DNA of 12,863 nucleotides from Odoribacteraceae bacterium (GTDB taxonomy: Bacteria > Bacteroidota > Bacteroidia > Bacteroidales > Marinifilaceae), in assembly GCA_031279175.1 (NCBI GenBank), contig JAITJA010000063.1, positions 1 through 12,863 on the forward strand, written 5' to 3'. The notes below the pieces were generated by a model. The model had not been told where the DNA came from. It saw nothing but the letters and a program-made list of their open reading frames with translations, and did not search any database. Made by a program: the position numbers and the translations under genes. Positions 1 to 7,353 of the stretch are shown piece by piece (positions within the stretch are counted from its first letter, which is position 1; every line of letters starts with the position of its first letter).

Positions 1-1
1 A

Positions 2-67
2 AGTAAACGAGCAGAGATACTCTCTCGCGAATATCCAGCAATAGAAGAGGCTTATCAGAGGCGTTAG
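2..67 (+). CDS. C-terminal end of an unidentified protein (5' part outside window)
   Basis: An open frame enters from the left edge and stops at TAG 65-67, giving 21 residues that end in EYPAIEEAYQRR. The composition (charged, helical, with no rare runs) looks like a real C-terminus. A forward terminator-like hairpin lies about 115 bases downstream, which fits a rightward gene ending here. The fragment is too short to recognise a family. Another frame is also open for 13 codons, so the coding call rests mainly on composition and on the downstream terminator. Confidence 0.35.
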   Translation, partial: SKRAEILSREYPAIEEAYQRR

Positions 68-182
68 GGATATACCATTCTTCATCTTTAGACTAACTAA
101 ACTTTTTGCCTGAAATTAAGACGACCAACAACGTTTTACAGTTGACCCCTTGTTTGTTCCCGCGCAGTATGGCCTAAAGGCG

Positions 183-216
183 GAGGGTGACTTGCTCGCG
201 CGAGTCACCCTCTTTT
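183..216 (+). terminator. Rho-independent terminator, rightward
   Basis: GAGGGTGAC (183-191) pairs perfectly with GTCACCCTC (204-212). The stem continues inward with T-A, T-G, G-C and C-G pairs to a four-base TCGC loop, giving about 13 pairs. TTTT (213-216) follows on the + strand. The minus-strand side lacks a comparable T run, so it most likely ends the rightward transcript whose coding part stops at 67. Confidence 0.7.
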
Positions 217-248
217 GGAAGAAACACACCTATAACCCTTGATGCATA

Positions 249-294
249 ACGTGCCGCGGGCATGTCTGTCGCGACAAACCGTTTGTCGGCACGT
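249..294. repeat. Nested inverted repeats downstream of valS
   Basis: ACGTGCCG (249-256) and CGGCACGT (287-294) are perfect 8-base inverted repeats. Between them lie a 10-base palindrome, TGTCGCGACA (267-276), and an overlapping inverted repeat, GACAAAC/GTTTGTC (273-287). The inner elements share bases and so cannot all pair at once. The structure lies about 80 bases past the valS stop codon. It could help stop or stabilise the valS transcript, or bind a protein as DNA. Neither role can be shown from sequence alone. Confidence 0.45.
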
Positions 295-373
295 CGCAAA
301 TGTAGGCGTGCGCGATGACGGGATCGTTACGACGGGGAAACGTTTTCATGACGACACGCGGGGTGAGGCATTT

Positions 374-2986
374 TCAGGTGAGGTGAGATAATTGTTCTTC
401 GATGGCGCGGATTTTTGCCTCGGCATCGGCTTGTTTTTTTCGCTCGTTCTCGATGACAGCCGGTGGCGCCCCGTTGATGAATTTCTCGTTGTTTAGTTTT
501 TTCATCACGGACGCGAGAAAGCCTTTCGCGTAGGCGAGATCGCTCTCGAGTTTGGTTTTCGCGGCGTCCGGGTCTACTTTCCCCGCTGCCGGCACGAAGT
601 ATTCTATCGTGTCGATGATGAAGCTCCAGCTTCCCGGCGGGTTTTCGCTTACTTCCTCGATGGCGTCGAGGTTTCCCATTTTTAGTAGTATGCTCTCGAG
701 GCGTCGCGGGTGTCGCGGGTGTCGTTTTACTTTTAGTTCTAGCGTTTCCCTGAAGGCGATGTCGCGTTGCGCGCGCAGATTTCGAAGGGCCGCGATGATT
801 TCCTTGACGCGTTCGAAGTCCTCGAGCAGGGCGCTATCGGCGTTTCCAGCTTCCGGCAGGCGCGAGATCATGATGCTCTCTCCTTCCTCTCGTTCGCGTA
901 ATTGCTGCCAGATTTCTTCGGTGATGAAGGGCATGAAGGGGTGAAGTAACTGGAGGAGTCGCTCGAAGAGGCGGATGCAGGTTTCGCGCGTGGCCCGGTC
1001 GACGGGGATACCGCGGGTGGGCTTGATGATTTCGAGTAGCCAGGAGGAGAATTCGTCGCGGAATCCCGTGTAGACGGTCATCAGTGCTTCCGAGACGCGG
1101 TATTGCTTGAACTGTGTATCGAGTGTTTTTATGCTTTCGGCGAGGTAGCTCTCGAACCATTCCAGTGCCAGGCGGGAGTGTGTTGGCTGCGGGATGTCTG
1201 CCGTTTGCCAGTTGCTGACGAGCTGGAAGGCGTTCCATATCTTGGTGGTGAAATTGCGTCCTTGTCCGGGAAGGCTCTCGTCGAAGAGCAGGTCGCCACC
1301 GGCAGGGGAGCAGAGTAACATGCCGACTCGCACGCCGTCAGCCCCGTAACGGGAGATCAGTTCGAGGGGATCGGGAGAGTTTCCCAGTGTTTTGGACATT
1401 TTCCGGCGTTGCTTGTCGCGCACGAGCCCCGTGAGGTAGACGTTGCCGAAGGGTTTTGTCCCGCGATACTCGTACCCGGCCACGATCATCCGCGCGATCC
1501 AGAAGAAGAGGATGTCCGGACCTGATACCAGGTCGTTTGTCGGGTAGTAGTAATTGATTTCCTCGTTATCCGGTTCGAGGATGCCGTTGAAGACCGAGAG
1601 TGGCCATAGCCACGAGGAGAACCAGGTGTCGAGGCAATCCTCGTCCTGTTGCAGGTCGGTCGGGTTTACCGTCAGCCCGAATTTTTCTTTGACGAGCGCC
1701 GCGGCTTCTTCTCCCGAGCGGGCGACCACGAAGTCGTTGCTGCCCGGCAAGTAGTAGGCCGGTACGCGATGTCCCCACCAGAGTTGACGACTGATATTCC
1801 AGTCCTTGACGTTCTCCATCCAGTGTCGGTAGGTGTTTTTGTATTTTGCCGGTACGAGCGCGATCTCGTCTTCCATCACGGCGGCGAGCGCGGGCTTTAC
1901 CAGGTCTTTCATTTTCAGAAACCATTGCATGGATAGCCTTGGCTCGATCACGACGTCGGTGCGTTCGGAGTAGCCTACCTTATTTATATAATCCTCGATT
2001 TTGACGAGATTACCGGAGGCCTCGAGGGCCGGGATGATGTCTCGTCGCGCGTCGAAGCGGTCGCTCCCGATGAAGAGCCTGGCGTTCTCGTTGAGGGTTC
2101 CGTCGTCGTTGAAGATATCGATGGATTCGAGTCGATGCTTGTAGCCGATTTCGTGGTCGTTGATGTCGTGTGCCGGCGTGATTTTGAGCGCTCCCGTTCC
2201 GAATGCCATGTCCACGTACTCGTCCTGGATGATGGGGATCACGCGGTTCACGAGCGGTACGATGCATTGTTTTCCGGCGAGGCGTCGGAAGCGTTCATCG
2301 TTCGGGTTGACACAAACAGCCGTGTCCCCGAGGATTGTCTCGGGACGGGTGGTGGCGATGGTGATGTATTCGTCGCACCCGTCGATCCGGTAGCGCAAGT
2401 AGTAGAGTTTACTTTGCTCTTCCTTGTAGATGACTTCTTCGTCCGACACGGCGGTTTTGGCCGCTGTATCCCAGTTTATCATGCGGACGCCCTTGTATAT
2501 AAGTCCCTTGTTGTATAGGTCAATGAACACTTGGATGACGCTCGCCGAGCGTGTTTCGTCCATCGTGAAGGCCGTGCGTTCCCAGTCGCAGGAGGCCCCC
2601 AGCCGCTTGAGTTGCTCGAGGATGATGCCCCCGTACTTGCGCGTCCACTCCCACGCGTGTTCGATAAATTCTTCTCGAGAGATATCTTTTTTCTCTATTC
2701 CCTTGCTTTTTAAGCTGGCCACTACTTTCGCCTCCGTGGCGATGGAAGCGTGATCAGTTCCTGGAACCCAGCACGCGTTTTTCCCCTGCAGGCGCGCTCT
2801 CCTGACGAGCACGTCCTGTATGGTATTGTTTAACATGTGCCCCATGTGCAACACGCCAGTGACGTTGGGCGGCGGGATAACAACGCAATAAGGGGATTTC
2901 GTCCGATCGACCGCGGAGTGGAAGAAACCGTGTTCCATCCAGTAGCGGTACCATTTTTCTTCGCTCGTTTGGGGATCGTAAGCCAT
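374..2986 (-). CDS. valS: Valine--tRNA ligase (ValRS)
   Basis: This is a cytosolic class I aminoacyl-tRNA synthetase that charges tRNA-Val and edits misactivated threonine. Numbered from the chosen start (870 residues, normal for bacterial ValRS), the HIGH motif is HMGH at about 47-50, after PPPNVTG. The editing-domain TTRPET is at about 212-217, and DWNISRQLWWGHR starts near 395. The second signature reads KMSKT at about 529-533, followed by LGNSPDP; threonine replaces the final serine of KMSKS. The anticodon-binding domain and a C-terminal coiled coil (last ~65 residues) are present. I chose ATG at 2986 because MAYDPQTSEEKWYRYW is where family similarity begins. The frame stays open to an ATG at 3085, but those 33 extra residues look unlike ValRS. 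It lies 128 bases after the zinc-ribbon gene, so it may have its own promoter, although I found no clear box. Confidence 0.97.
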   Translation of the reverse strand: MAYDPQTSEEKWYRYWMEHGFFHSAVDRTKSPYCVVIPPPNVTGVLHMGHMLNNTIQDVLVRRARLQGKNACWVPGTDHASIATEAKVVASLKSKGIEKKDISREEFIEHAWEWTRKYGGIILEQLKRLGASCDWERTAFTMDETRSASVIQVFIDLYNKGLIYKGVRMINWDTAAKTAVSDEEVIYKEEQSKLYYLRYRIDGCDEYITIATTRPETILGDTAVCVNPNDERFRRLAGKQCIVPLVNRVIPIIQDEYVDMAFGTGALKITPAHDINDHEIGYKHRLESIDIFNDDGTLNENARLFIGSDRFDARRDIIPALEASGNLVKIEDYINKVGYSERTDVVIEPRLSMQWFLKMKDLVKPALAAVMEDEIALVPAKYKNTYRHWMENVKDWNISRQLWWGHRVPAYYLPGSNDFVVARSGEEAAALVKEKFGLTVNPTDLQQDEDCLDTWFSSWLWPLSVFNGILEPDNEEINYYYPTNDLVSGPDILFFWIARMIVAGYEYRGTKPFGNVYLTGLVRDKQRRKMSKTLGNSPDPLELISRYGADGVRVGMLLCSPAGGDLLFDESLPGQGRNFTTKIWNAFQLVSNWQTADIPQPTHSRLALEWFESYLAESIKTLDTQFKQYRVSEALMTVYTGFRDEFSSWLLEIIKPTRGIPVDRATRETCIRLFERLLQLLHPFMPFITEEIWQQLREREEGESIMISRLPEAGNADSALLEDFERVKEIIAALRNLRAQRDIAFRETLELKVKRHPRHPRRLESILLKMGNLDAIEEVSENPPGSWSFIIDTIEYFVPAAGKVDPDAAKTKLESDLAYAKGFLASVMKKLNNEKFINGAPPAVIENERKKQADAEAKIRAIEEQLSHLT

Positions 2987-3114
2987 AGTTGTCTTGGGTA
3001 TGAATGGATACCGGACGATCAAGGCACGCGAGGGGAGAAGTCGCGAATAGTTGTTCCGGCGATCTCTCGCCTTGGTTTTCGACAAATCTTGTTCCTCGCC
3101 GCCGGTATCGCGGG

Positions 3115-3954
3115 TTATTCTTCTCGTTTTGTTCTTCTGGATTTTCTCTTTTGCGACTCGGCCCGGGCCTCGAGGTCTGCCTGTGCCCGTGAACCGTCGT
3201 AGTCGCAGATGTATTTGTCGATCAGGATGCGCCCGCAGTATTCACAGACGATGATTTTTTTCCGGGAACGGATATCCAATTGCCGTTGTGGCGGGATTTT
3301 GTTAAAGCATCCCCCGCAAGCGTCCCTGTCTACCGTCACGACACCCAGCCCGTTGCGAGCATTGTCGCGAATCCTCCGGTAGGCAAGCAGCAGACGGTCG
3401 TCGATCGCGGCGGAAAGCTTCTGGGATTTGACTCTCAACGTCTCCTCTTCTTTGTGAGTTTCGCCGATGATGTCATTTAGCTCTCCTTTCTTGGCCTCCA
3501 GGTCGATATTTTTCTCGTCGTAACGTTTGACGGCCTCTTCCATCAGCATTTCTTTTTCCCTGATGAAGCGTTGTGCTTCCCCGATCCTTTTTTTCTGCAA
3601 CTCGATCTCCAGGTTTTGAAATTCCACTTCTTTGCTGAGAGCGTCGTACTGGCGGTTATTCCGGACATCTTGCATCTGCTCACTGTATTTATGTATAGAG
3701 TCTTCAGCTCTCTTGATGTCCACGTTGCGCTGGACGGTAGTTTTTTTCAGCTCCTCCAGTTCTGCTTTCAGGTTTTCGATACGCGTGCTCAACCCCGCGA
3801 TCTCGTCCTCGAGATCTTGTACCTCAAGCGGTAATTCTCCCCGGAGGGTAACGATCTTGTTGATCTCCGAATCAATCTGCTGCAATTCGTACAAGTTTTG
3901 CAATTTCTCCTCGACGGTCAGGTCTTGCAGTTTTTCGTTGTTATCTGTCACCAT
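3115..3954 (-). CDS. Coiled-coil C4-type zinc-ribbon protein (DUF164/CdsZ-like)
   Basis: The protein has 279 residues. Residues ~15-185 are long charged heptad-like helices, predicted to form an antiparallel coiled coil, and include the conserved-looking RNNRQYDALSKEVE. This is followed by YRRIRDNARNG near 192-202 and a C-terminal zinc ribbon with C213-x2-C216 and C237-x2-C240. A basic, arginine/lysine-rich tail ends the protein. The architecture matches the widespread family that includes Helicobacter HP0958 and Chlamydia CT398. Those members act as scaffolds linked to flagellar or secretion factors. In non-flagellated Bacteroidota the role is not established, so I assign none. The start codon lies 10 bases after the Nif3-like stop, which strongly suggests one transcript. 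The pairing with a nif3-like gene is, to my knowledge, common in this phylum. Confidence 0.9.
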   Translation of the reverse strand: MVTDNNEKLQDLTVEEKLQNLYELQQIDSEINKIVTLRGELPLEVQDLEDEIAGLSTRIENLKAELEELKKTTVQRNVDIKRAEDSIHKYSEQMQDVRNNRQYDALSKEVEFQNLEIELQKKRIGEAQRFIREKEMLMEEAVKRYDEKNIDLEAKKGELNDIIGETHKEEETLRVKSQKLSAAIDDRLLLAYRRIRDNARNGLGVVTVDRDACGGCFNKIPPQRQLDIRSRKKIIVCEYCGRILIDKYICDYDGSRAQADLEARAESQKRKSRRTKREE

Positions 3955-3964
3955 AATTATATTA

Positions 3965-4750
3965 TTACAAATAGTTTATCGGGTTCGTGTTTATCCCGGA
4001 AATCCGGATGGCAAATGTAGGGATTTTTTCCGTAAGTAACTCGTAAAAAATATCTTTTGTAAATTGCTCGCTCTCGTGATGACCGATGTCGGCAATAATA
4101 AGGTGGTTCTCGGCGAGGAAGAAATCGTGGTACTTGAAGTCGCCGGAGAGGTAAATATCCGCCTTTCGGGCTATCGCCGCGCTAATGAACGAGGCCCCGG
4201 CGCCTCCGCAAACCGCTACACGCCGGATGAAAGGCGTGTGAATGGCCGTGTGACGGAGCACCGGACAATGAAAAATCTCTTTCACGCGTTTCAGGAAGTC
4301 CCGGCTCTCGACAGGAGTTTCCAGCTCGCCGACAATCCCGTAACCGTGTGGGGAATGTAGATCTCCCTCGTGGTGCAGGATCTCCCGGCGGGACAGGTGT
4401 AGTTTATCGGCCACGCGCCCGCTCACGCCTCGTTCCACCACGTCGAGATTGGTGTGGGCGGCATATAGGGCAATGTCGCGCTTGATGGCGAGGATCAGGG
4501 CGCGTTCCACGCCGGTGGCAGGTGTGACCTGTTTGATCCCTCGGAACAAGAGCGGATGATGGGAGATGATCAGGTTAGCTCCCAGCTCGATGGCCTCGTT
4601 CACCACCTCTTCCGTGACGTCAAGGCACAATAACGCGGAGGTTAATTCCCGGCACGCGTCGCCGCACGTTAGACCGGAATTGTCAAAATCCGCTTGCAAG
4701 TGCAACGGGGCGAACGATTCGATGATATCTATGATTTCCTGGATACGCAC
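3965..4750 (-). CDS. Nif3-like dinuclear metal-centre protein (short form)
   Basis: This is a 261-residue member of the NIF3/YbgI family, which forms toroidal hexamers with a two-metal site. The biochemical role is still unsettled; the 'GTP cyclohydrolase I type 2' name often attached to it is not well supported. Visible family signatures are FDNSGL near 22-27, SHHP with H64 and H65, AHTNLD with D103, and the C-terminal GHHESEQF with H224/H225 and E226. Together these would supply the metal ligands. As I recall, many Bacteroidota homologues are about 365 residues because of an inserted PII-like domain. This one lacks that insert and resembles the short E. coli YbgI form (247 residues). It lies 19 bases after the MerR gene and 10 bases before the zinc-ribbon gene, so it is probably an internal operon gene. 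Confidence 0.93.
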   Translation of the reverse strand: MRIQEIIDIIESFAPLHLQADFDNSGLTCGDACRELTSALLCLDVTEEVVNEAIELGANLIISHHPLLFRGIKQVTPATGVERALILAIKRDIALYAAHTNLDVVERGVSGRVADKLHLSRREILHHEGDLHSPHGYGIVGELETPVESRDFLKRVKEIFHCPVLRHTAIHTPFIRRVAVCGGAGASFISAAIARKADIYLSGDFKYHDFFLAENHLIIADIGHHESEQFTKDIFYELLTEKIPTFAIRISGINTNPINYL

Positions 4751-4769
4751 GTGTCCGCGTGTTATAAAT

Positions 4770-5129
4770 TTATTTTTCTGGTTTCGTTTCCCTTCCCGTC
4801 GCGGCGGGAAGCTTGTTCTGGATGGCGAGCAGTTGTTCTTTGATTTGCTTGAGACGTTTAACGATCTCGAAGACTCGTTCGGTTTCCTTCCGTCGATCCT
4901 TGAGCTGCGCGCGTACCCCTTTCAAGGTCATTCCCCTCTCCTTCACGAGGTGATAGATCAAGCGAATTGTATCGATGTCAGCGGGAGAGAATCGTCGATC
5001 TCCTTTTTTATTCCTTTCCGGCTTGAATGCTTTGGTCTCCTCTTCCCAGTAACGGATCAACGAATTGTCGACCCCGAACATTTCGGAGACTTTCCCGATC
5101 GATACCTTTTTTACTTGTTTTTCGGTCAT
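4770..5129 (-). CDS. MerR-family transcriptional regulator, small
   Basis: A 119-residue DNA-binding protein. The helix-turn-helix is at about 11-30 (IGKVSEMFGVDNSLIRYWEE). A wing follows with GDRRFSPADI near 43-52 and a second helical pair including LIYHLVKERGMTLKGV. A basic dimerisation helix runs from about 78 to 105. No effector-binding domain or metal-binding cysteines follow, so it belongs with the short MerR-like regulators rather than the metal sensors, and its signal cannot be read from sequence. I chose ATG at 5129 because the frame's upstream start (5189) would overlap the end of the M23 gene and add residues unrelated to MerR proteins. The chosen start leaves a 10-base gap. Its place between peptidase genes and nif3-like suggests co-transcription and possible control of this operon, which is inference. 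Confidence 0.93.
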   Translation of the reverse strand: MTEKQVKKVSIGKVSEMFGVDNSLIRYWEEETKAFKPERNKKGDRRFSPADIDTIRLIYHLVKERGMTLKGVRAQLKDRRKETERVFEIVKRLKQIKEQLLAIQNKLPAATGRETKPEK

Positions 5130-5139
5130 GTCTCGGGTA

Positions 5140-6111
5140 TTAATCCATGCTTTGTCCCGTGTTATTGGCGGCCTCCTCGAGCACATCAAACTCCCCGGCC
5201 GAGAGGTCGTTGAAAAAATAATTAATGGGATTTACCGGCTTCCCATTCTTGTGCACCTCGTAGTGAAGATGCGGGCCGGAGACCTGCCCGGAGTTTCCCA
5301 GTAGCGCGATGACCTCCCCTCGTTTCACCTTCTTCCCCTTGGTCACGTTGATCTGCTCGAGATGGGCGTAAAGGGACTTGTATTCAAAGCCATGATTGAT
5401 GATGATGTAGAGTCCGACCTCCTTGGCATTTCCACAACTCTCTACCACACCGTTACCGGTGGCACGGACGGGTGCACCTATCGGTCCGGAGAAATCCATT
5501 CCCTGGTGAAACTTGAGTATCTTGTAAACAGGATGCATACAGGGGCCGTAAGCAGCAGCGAGATAGATGGTACTGGTGTTCAAGGCAACGGGCAGCGTCG
5601 TGGGGATCGACGCGATCATCTCCGTGTTGTCGCGTGCCAGCGCATTCACCTCGTTGTACGCGGCACGTTGCTGTCGTATCGCGTTCAACAAGGTATCGAT
5701 TTTTCTCGTCGTGTTGACGATCAGTTCGGTACTATTGAGGAATCTCAATTTCTCACGGTAACTCATCCTCCTCGTCTCGGCTTGTCGGGAGGTATGCACG
5801 ACAGGTTCCATTTCGAAGATCACCCGGTGAAGGTTATCGTCCCGGTGTTTCAGGCTCGCGAGCACGTTATCCAGACGGTCCACCTCGTCGCTTAACAGGT
5901 TATACTGCACGAGTATCCCCTCGTTTTCCGACTTCAGGGACTCTTCCTTCGGTGACGGAAAAAGCAGGTGGTAGATCACGAACAGGACGATCGCCATCGA
6001 GAAACCGGAAAGGAGATTCAGTAGCCATCCCCCGATTCGTTTTCGGAAGGTAATCTCTACCTTATCAAACGATAAAGTCTTTGGGTTAAAACGGTATCCT
6101 GTTTTCGCCAT
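5140..6111 (-). CDS. Membrane-anchored M23 metallopeptidase, diverged tandem copy
   Basis: A 323-residue probable peptidoglycan endopeptidase in the LytM/M23 fold. A short cytoplasmic N-terminus (MAKTGYRFNPKTLSFDKV) precedes one membrane segment at about 29-51. A helical, coiled-coil-like periplasmic region follows at about 55-170, then the M23 domain at about 180-300. The zinc ligands H202, D206 and H283 and the second histidines H250 and H281 are all present (FHQGMD, YAHL, GPHLHYEV). However, the motif just before the first ligand, which reads YFGWRRDP in the neighbour, is YGPCMHP here. The glycine motif GEGYGRRV is also altered, to NAKEVGLYI. It is a tandem paralogue of the gene at 6159-7124, 47 bases downstream of it. 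It may have changed substrate choice or activity. A regulatory role like that of degenerate LytM factors is less likely, because the metal site is intact. Confidence 0.93.
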   Translation of the reverse strand: MAKTGYRFNPKTLSFDKVEITFRKRIGGWLLNLLSGFSMAIVLFVIYHLLFPSPKEESLKSENEGILVQYNLLSDEVDRLDNVLASLKHRDDNLHRVIFEMEPVVHTSRQAETRRMSYREKLRFLNSTELIVNTTRKIDTLLNAIRQQRAAYNEVNALARDNTEMIASIPTTLPVALNTSTIYLAAAYGPCMHPVYKILKFHQGMDFSGPIGAPVRATGNGVVESCGNAKEVGLYIIINHGFEYKSLYAHLEQINVTKGKKVKRGEVIALLGNSGQVSGPHLHYEVHKNGKPVNPINYFFNDLSAGEFDVLEEAANNTGQSMD

Positions 6112-6158
6112 GACGATAGGTAAAAGTAAATCACGAGAGCCGCGCGCGTCGACTCAAT

Positions 6159-7124
6159 TTATATATCCTGTTCCGCGTTGTTAGCAGTCTCCACGAGCGC
6201 TTCTAACTCTTCAGAAGATAAATCGTTGAAATAAAAATTAATGGGATTGATACGTTCCCCGTTCTTGCGTACCTCGTAATGGAGGTGTGGGCCGGAGACG
6301 CGTCCCGTTCCCCCGAGTTCCCCGATGACCTCACCTCGCTTCACCTTCTGTCCCTTGGTCACGTTAATTTTCTTCAGGTGTGCGTAGAGCGTCTTGTAAT
6401 TAAAGCCATGATTGATGATGACGCGTCGTCCGTATCCCTCTCCCATGTCGCAAGTTTCGATCACGCCGTCTCCCGTCGCGTGGATGGGAGTTCCCACTGG
6501 CCCGCCGAAATCTATCCCCCAGTGAAACTTGGATATGTTGGGGGTGATCGGATCCCGCCGCCATCCGAAATAGGAGGTAATATACGTGGCGTTCAACGAG
6601 GTTGGAAGGATCGCCGGGATTGATGCAAGCATCTCTGCCTTGTTGCGCGCCAGTATCTCCACCTCGTCATACGACTTGCTCTGGATATAAATCGCTTTCG
6701 CGAGCATGTCAATCTTCCTTGTTGTTTCGATGATAAGCTTCGCGTTATTAAAGTGCCTCAGGTTCTCGTAGCGATCCACCCCTCCCGTTCCCGCCCGGCG
6801 GATGGAGGGGGCAATCGGTTCTGTCTCGAAGATCACCCGGTATATATTATCGTCCCGTTGTTCGAGGTCTGAGAGTGTCCCGTACAGACGTACCGCCTCG
6901 TTACTCAACAGGTTATATTGAGAAAGAATCCTTTCATTTTCTCGTCTTAGGGCCTTTTCCTTGGGGGAGGGAAAGAAATTCCAGAAGATAATGAAGAGAA
7001 CTATTGCTAACGAGAAACTCGAGAAGAACTTCAAAAGCCATCTTCTCATTTTCTCCCTAATCGTCATGTCGACCTTATCAAATGATAGTGTCTCAGTGTT
7101 AAAGTAGTATCCTGTCTTCGCCAT
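6159..7124 (-). CDS. Membrane-anchored M23 metallopeptidase, canonical copy
   Basis: A 321-residue probable cell-wall endopeptidase that cuts peptide cross-links in peptidoglycan. It is held in the inner membrane with the catalytic domain in the periplasm. The membrane segment is at about 29-51. A helical stalk at about 55-170 includes the conserved RDDNIYRVIFE. The M23 domain has SYFGWRRDP at about 184-192, zinc ligands H201, D205 and H282, and H249 and H280 as the other active-site histidines. These match the LytM pattern fully. There is no cleavable signal peptide. The gene is first in the leftward block. A Bacteroidota-type promoter lies about 40 bases upstream, and alaS runs divergently. 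The 5' ends of this gene and its neighbour encode near-identical starts (MAKTGY.FN..TLSFDKV), showing duplication. Confidence 0.95.
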   Translation of the reverse strand: MAKTGYYFNTETLSFDKVDMTIREKMRRWLLKFFSSFSLAIVLFIIFWNFFPSPKEKALRRENERILSQYNLLSNEAVRLYGTLSDLEQRDDNIYRVIFETEPIAPSIRRAGTGGVDRYENLRHFNNAKLIIETTRKIDMLAKAIYIQSKSYDEVEILARNKAEMLASIPAILPTSLNATYITSYFGWRRDPITPNISKFHWGIDFGGPVGTPIHATGDGVIETCDMGEGYGRRVIINHGFNYKTLYAHLKKINVTKGQKVKRGEVIGELGGTGRVSGPHLHYEVRKNGERINPINFYFNDLSSEELEALVETANNAEQDI

Positions 7125-7165
7125 GATGATAGTACACTGGTCTAATAAAAATTTTGATTCGATCG

Positions 7166-7196
7166 CGAAGTTAATGGGAATAATTTAATTTTGCAA
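7166..7196 (-). promoter_or_regulatory. Probable Bacteroidota promoter for the M23-MerR-nif3-like operon
   Basis: On the minus strand, TTG (7196-7194) is followed after 20 bases by TAACTTCG (7173-7166). This matches the Bacteroidota -33 TTTG / -7 TAnnTTTG pattern with one mismatch in the -7 box. Transcription would begin near 7158-7160 and leave a leader of about 35 bases before ATG 7124. It overlaps a possible rightward box for alaS. Confidence 0.5.
7186..7193 (+). promoter_or_regulatory. Candidate -7 box for alaS
   Basis: TAATTTTG fits TAnnTTTG exactly on the + strand, 160 bases before the alaS ATG. No good -33 TTTG lies 19-21 bases upstream, so this is a weak candidate in an AT-rich stretch. 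If used, it gives alaS a leader of about 150 bases that contains the hairpin at 7246-7280. Confidence 0.25.
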
Positions 7197-7245
7197 CCCC
7201 GTTGACAAGAGGAAAACGGGATGCGCGAACGGGGGTAGGATGTTC

Positions 7246-7280
7246 TTCTCCCGAGAAGGAATAGTTTCTTTCCGGGAGAA
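7246..7280 (+). promoter_or_regulatory. Long stem-loop in the alaS leader
   Basis: TTCTCCCG (7246-7253) pairs perfectly with CGGGAGAA (7273-7280). After one A/C mismatch the stem continues with GAAGGAA (7255-7261) against TTTCTTT (7265-7271), using two G-T wobbles. It closes on the three-base loop TAG. No T run follows, so it is not an intrinsic terminator. It lies 73 bases before the alaS start and could affect mRNA stability or control, which is inference. Confidence 0.45.
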
Positions 7281-7353
7281 TCAAGATTCTTTTCCGGGGA
7301 AACACTCCTGATGCACGCGGGTAAAATCCAAGTACATATAATTTAAAAATAAC

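Larger units (their letters stand above)
68..373. other. Intergenic region between a convergent gene end and valS
   Basis: No convincing gene is seen in these 306 bases. The left part (68-182) is AT-richer and has no recognisable RNA gene. A forward terminator-like hairpin sits at 183-216. A palindrome cluster sits at 249-294. Genes on both sides point into this region, the partial + gene from the left and valS from the right. I see no U-tract terminator for valS on the minus strand. Confidence 0.6.

Noticed and set aside
1..373. tRNA or other standard RNA gene at the left edge
   Set aside because: No cloverleaf, CCA end or GTTC-type T-loop arrangement could be built. The only strong structures are a terminator and palindromes.
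3058..3071. GGCGA/TCGCC hairpin between the zinc-ribbon gene and valS
   Set aside because: Only five pairs with a four-base loop, and no T run on the minus strand. It is too weak to call a terminator or control element.
5130..5189. Upstream start for the MerR gene
   Set aside because: It would overlap the end of the M23 gene and add residues not found in MerR proteins. The ATG at 5129 leaves a normal 10-base gap.
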